Positions 4,610 to 6,846 of a DNA stretch of 6,846 nucleotides are shown piece by piece (position 1 is the first letter of the stretch; each line of letters begins with the position of its first letter). The DNA is from an uncultured Clostridia bacterium (GTDB lineage Bacteria > Bacillota > Clostridia > Oscillospirales > Ruminococcaceae). The stretch is taken from NCBI GenBank assembly GCA_945835425.1, contig CAMAJC010000106.1:1-6846 (forward strand), given 5' to 3'. A program made the position numbers and the translations under genes. The notes beneath the pieces were generated by a model. That model was not told where the DNA came from and searched no databases. It saw only the letters and a program-made list of their open reading frames with translations.

Positions 4610-5740
4610 ATGCAGATTAAAACACCGCCCATGGGTTTTAACACCTGGAACACCTTCGGGGAAAACATCAGCGACGCGCTGGTACGGGAAACGGCCGACG
4701 CGATGGTAAAGCTGGGGCTGAAGGACGCAGGGTATGAGTACCTTGTAATTGACGACTGCTGGTCCAAGCGGGAGCGCGACCCTGAAACCGGCAAGATCGT
4801 CCCCGATCCCGTCAAATTCCCTTATGGCATGAAGGCGCTTTCTGATTATGTCCATGAAAAAGGGCTGAAATTCGGGATGTATTCCTGCGCAGGGGTGCGT
4901 ACCTGTGCCGATTATCCCGGCAGCTTTGACCATGAGTTTCTCGACGCCGAGACCTTTGCCGAGTACGGCTGCGATTTCCTCAAATACGATTTCTGCTACA
5001 AGCCCTCCACCGCCAACGGCCCCGTTTTGTACCACCGGATGAGCATGGCGCTGAAATCCTGCGGCCGGGATATTCTCTTTTCCGCCTGCAACTGGGGCAG
5101 CGATGAGGTAAACAAATGGATTCGCTCGACCGGCGCCCATATGTACCGCTCCACCGGCGACATCAACGACAGCTGGGCCTCGATGCGGGACATCGCCATG
5201 AGCCAGCTGGACAACCTTGCCTATTCTGCGCCCGGCTGCTACAACGATATCGATATGCTGACCATCGGCATGTACGGCAAGGGCAACGTCGGGAGCCTCG
5301 GCTGCAACGACACCGAGTACAAGACCCAGTTCGCCCTCTGGTGCATCTATTCCGCACCGCTGATGCTGGGCGGCGATATCCGGACGATGACCGACGGGCT
5401 GCTGAAGCTGGTCACCAACCGGGACCTTTTGCGGATCAACCAAGACCCCGAAGCGCGTCCGGCCTTCCTCGCCACCGAAATGAGCTGGTTCCCGGGACGG
5501 ATCGTGCTGGTCAAGCACCTTTCGGACAATGAACTGGCGGTCGGTTTCTTCAACATGACCGAGACCGGCGGACAGATTCCCTTCTTCCTGGAAAACATCG
5601 GCCTGACCGCCTCCAGCGGCCGCGCCCTCCATATGCGGGAGGTCTTTACGGGTGAGGAGCGGACGGTCAAAGAGTTCATGAATCCGGTAGTCGAAGCCCA
5701 TGACTGCAGCGTCTATCTCTGCCGCATCGTAAAGGCATGA
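4610..5740 (+). CDS. GH27 family alpha-galactosidase-like glycoside hydrolase
   Basis: This 376-residue retaining glycosidase of family GH27 probably removes terminal alpha-galactosyl residues from imported oligosaccharides such as raffinose or melibiose types. No signal peptide is present (MQIKTPPMGFNTWNTF starts at the barrel), so it should act in the cytoplasm. Family landmarks in the TIM barrel: PPMGFNTWN (6-14), IDDCW (47-51), FGMYSCAG (88-95), LKYDFCY (124-130) with predicted nucleophile D127, SACNWG (158-163), and YRSTGDINDSW (179-189) with predicted acid/base D184. Then come GCYNDIDMLTIGMYG (209-223) and the ALWCIYSAPLMLGGDI strand (242-257). The C-terminal beta-sandwich covers about 285-376. 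N161 replaces the Glu seen at this place in many family members, but yeast-type enzymes also have CNWG. AAAGGGAG (4594-4601) precedes ATG 4610. Alternative GH27 activities (beta-L-arabinopyranosidase, alpha-N-acetylgalactosaminidase) are less likely but not excluded. It overlaps the next gene by 4 nt. Confidence 0.92.
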   Translation: MQIKTPPMGFNTWNTFGENISDALVRETADAMVKLGLKDAGYEYLVIDDCWSKRERDPETGKIVPDPVKFPYGMKALSDYVHEKGLKFGMYSCAGVRTCADYPGSFDHEFLDAETFAEYGCDFLKYDFCYKPSTANGPVLYHRMSMALKSCGRDILFSACNWGSDEVNKWIRSTGAHMYRSTGDINDSWASMRDIAMSQLDNLAYSAPGCYNDIDMLTIGMYGKGNVGSLGCNDTEYKTQFALWCIYSAPLMLGGDIRTMTDGLLKLVTNRDLLRINQDPEARPAFLATEMSWFPGRIVLVKHLSDNELAVGFFNMTETGGQIPFFLENIGLTASSGRALHMREVFTGEERTVKEFMNPVVEAHDCSVYLCRIVKA

Positions 5741-5946
5741 CCGCGCTGCTGCGGACACCCTGCTGTGAAAAATGCGGACGGGAACTGTCCCACGACGAGA
5801 CCGCCCTCTACCGCAAGCTCATAAACCGCGGCGCAGAGCGCTTTCTCTGCATCGACTGCTTATCTTTGCACACCGGCTGGCCGGTTCCGCTGCTGCAAAA
5901 GGCGATTGCGGATTATAAGCGGCAGGGCTGCTCGCTGTTTACATGA
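5737..5946 (+). CDS. Small zinc-ribbon protein of unknown function
   Basis: The start codon overlaps the galactosidase stop (ATGA), so translation is coupled and the frame is very likely real despite its 69-residue length. The sequence shows CxxC (C10-C13, with an extra C9) and CxxC (C38-C41), the spacing of a two-knuckle zinc ribbon. A charged helical stretch lies between them (LSHDETALYRKLINRGAERF), and a C-terminal helix (LLQKAIADYKRQGC) ends in LFT. I recognise the 'KLINRG..FLCIDCL ... GCSLF' layout as a recurrent small protein in Clostridia, but know of no assigned function. It has no membrane segment or signal peptide. Pairing with a glycosidase could be incidental to operon packing. 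A terminator follows at once. Confidence 0.8.
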   Translation: MTALLRTPCCEKCGRELSHDETALYRKLINRGAERFLCIDCLSLHTGWPVPLLQKAIADYKRQGCSLFT

Positions 5947-5948
5947 AT

Positions 5949-5992
5949 AAAAGGCTGCAAGGTTCCGTTTGATGGAGCCTTGCAGCCTTTTT
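5949..5992. terminator. Bidirectional intrinsic terminator between convergent genes
   Basis: A 16-bp stem (AAGGCTGCAAGGTTCC at 5951-5966 with GGAGCCTTGCAGCCTT at 5974-5989, one G-U pair) has a 7-nt loop. On the plus strand it ends in a five-T run (5988-5992). On the minus strand the A's at 5949-5952 provide the T-run after the sirtuin gene. It therefore serves both the galactosidase/zinc-ribbon unit and the opposing sirtuin gene. Confidence 0.92.
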
Positions 5993-6000
5993 AAGTTTTC

Positions 6001-6831
6001 TCAGATTTTTTCCAATACTTCGCCGATATCCCCGTCAATGCAGAGCGACCGGTCGGCGATTTCTTTGGGCGCGAAGCTTTCGCCGAAGTTGATGCAGACG
6101 TAGTGCGCTTCCGGATTCCGGTAGACCTGTCCCCAGAAATTGTACTTGATGATGCCGGGCGTGTTCATTCCGACGCCCAGCTCGAGGTAGAGCACCTTCA
6201 TCCCCTGATGCCGCCGGACGAAATCCTCATACCGCTTTGCCGCCCTGTGCCAGCCCGCGTCCTCCACAAAGGTCGCGTCGGCCCGCAGGTTCATGCTCAT
6301 TGGCTGTCCGCATTGGGGGCAGCGGGGCACCAGCCCGGGCGGGATGCGCATATCCCTTTGCTCCGCCACCATCCGCAGGATCGCCATTTCGTTGTCGTAG
6401 GTCGAATTGTGGCAGGGCTTTGAACACTGGAACAGGCCGTAGTCGCCCTGGGTATAAAACAGCCGCTGCTTATCAAAACCGGTCTTCTGGAAACAGTGGT
6501 CGACGTTGGTGGTCAGGACAAAGTAGTCCTTGTCCCGCACCAGCCGGAGCAGCTGCTCATAAACCGGCTTCGGCGGGTCCTCGTAGCGGTTTATATAGAC
6601 ATATCGGCTCCAATAAGCCCACTTTTCCTCCTCGGTCTCATAGGGGTAAAAGCCGCCGGAATACATATCGTGAAAGCCGTATTTCTCTTCAAAATCGGCG
6701 AAATGCGCCCGGAAACGCGCACCCGTATAGACAAACCCTGCCGAGGTGGACAGCCCGGCGCCTGCGCCGATCAGGACGGCCTGCGCATCATTTAGCAGTC
6801 CGCGCAGCTGTTCAGTTTCCTGTATAGTCAT
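6001..6831 (-). CDS. SirTM-like (class M) Sir2-family protein, probable ADP-ribosyltransferase-type sirtuin
   Basis: This 276-residue Rossmann-fold Sir2 protein is probably NAD-dependent. Visible: the NAD-binding loop GAGAGLSTSAGF (22-33, versus GAGxS..SGIPDFR in deacetylases), TTNVDHCFQK (107-116, equivalent to TQNIDxLHxxAG) and YTQGDYGLFQC (126-136). In the last motif, Q128 stands where deacetylases have the catalytic His of the HGS motif. The zinc-binding cysteines are intact: C136, C140, C171 and C174. A LELGVGMNTP motif (216-225) corresponds to the second NAD-contacting strand. The DMYSGGFYPYETEEEKWAYWSRY region (55-77) replaces the usual cofactor-loop sequence. His-to-Gln replacement and this overall layout fit SirTM enzymes, which ADP-ribosylate a lipoylated GcvH-like carrier in Staphylococcus/Streptococcus; routine annotation as a deacetylase would probably be wrong. 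AAGGG at the window edge precedes ATG 6831 (9 nt). Upstream partners are outside the window. Confidence 0.85.
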   Translation of the reverse strand: MTIQETEQLRGLLNDAQAVLIGAGAGLSTSAGFVYTGARFRAHFADFEEKYGFHDMYSGGFYPYETEEEKWAYWSRYVYINRYEDPPKPVYEQLLRLVRDKDYFVLTTNVDHCFQKTGFDKQRLFYTQGDYGLFQCSKPCHNSTYDNEMAILRMVAEQRDMRIPPGLVPRCPQCGQPMSMNLRADATFVEDAGWHRAAKRYEDFVRRHQGMKVLYLELGVGMNTPGIIKYNFWGQVYRNPEAHYVCINFGESFAPKEIADRSLCIDGDIGEVLEKI

Positions 6832-6846
6832 GTTTATTCACCCTTC

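Noticed and set aside
4358..5758. Long 466-residue open frame on the minus strand opposite yabR end and the GH27 gene
   Set aside because: It lies wholly antisense to clearly recognised genes. Its translation has no recognisable domain and is a third-position GC shadow.
6237..6827. 196-residue plus-strand frame opposite the sirtuin
   Set aside because: The translation is rich in Arg, Pro, Ser and Ala as expected of an antisense GC-rich shadow. The minus strand carries the coherent Sir2 protein.

Overview
This 6.8 kb window looks like the chromosome of an endospore-forming, fairly GC-rich member of the Clostridia, probably an Oscillospirales/Ruminococcaceae-type gut anaerobe. That assignment is an inference. 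It rests on a recognisable sporulation/cell-division cluster, AGGAGG-type ribosome binding sites, GC-rich coding sequence, and a GTAGGGGCGACC-type intergenic palindrome of a kind I associate with gut Clostridia.

Positions 1-4425 hold the conserved block known from Bacillus as yabM(spoVB-like)-yabN(mazG)-yabO-yabP-yabQ-divIC-yabR. In order: the C-terminal part of a SpoVB/MurJ-like flippase, a stand-alone MazG NTP pyrophosphohydrolase, an HU DNA-binding protein, the S4-domain protein RqcP (YabO), the spore-coat/cortex proteins YabP and YabQ, the divisome protein DivIC/FtsB, and an S1-domain RNA-binding protein (YabR). The block is cut into transcription units by two clear intrinsic terminators (after HU and after rqcP). 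Promoter-like sequences fit: a sigma-A candidate at the spoVB stop ahead of mazG, a sigma-E-like candidate ahead of yabPQ, and a near-consensus sigma-A promoter ahead of divIC. Constitutive division genes and mother-cell sporulation genes therefore sit side by side with separate control.

After yabR a terminator ends the block, and the expected sporulation continuation is not seen. Instead there is a short regulatory region with a perfect 17-bp palindrome. It is followed by an intracellular GH27 alpha-galactosidase-like enzyme, translationally coupled (ATGA overlap) to a 69-residue zinc-ribbon protein of unknown function. A strong bidirectional terminator separates this pair from a convergent gene at the right edge. 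That gene encodes a Sir2-fold protein in which the catalytic histidine is replaced by glutamine, the hallmark of the SirTM (class M) ADP-ribosylating sirtuins.

The most notable items are the SirTM-like sirtuin without a visible macrodomain/lipoate partner, the two-armed palindromic element between hup and rqcP, the MazG whose second domain has lost its acidic motif, and the GH27/zinc-ribbon pair with a candidate operator. No rRNA, tRNA, CRISPR array or transposase was seen.
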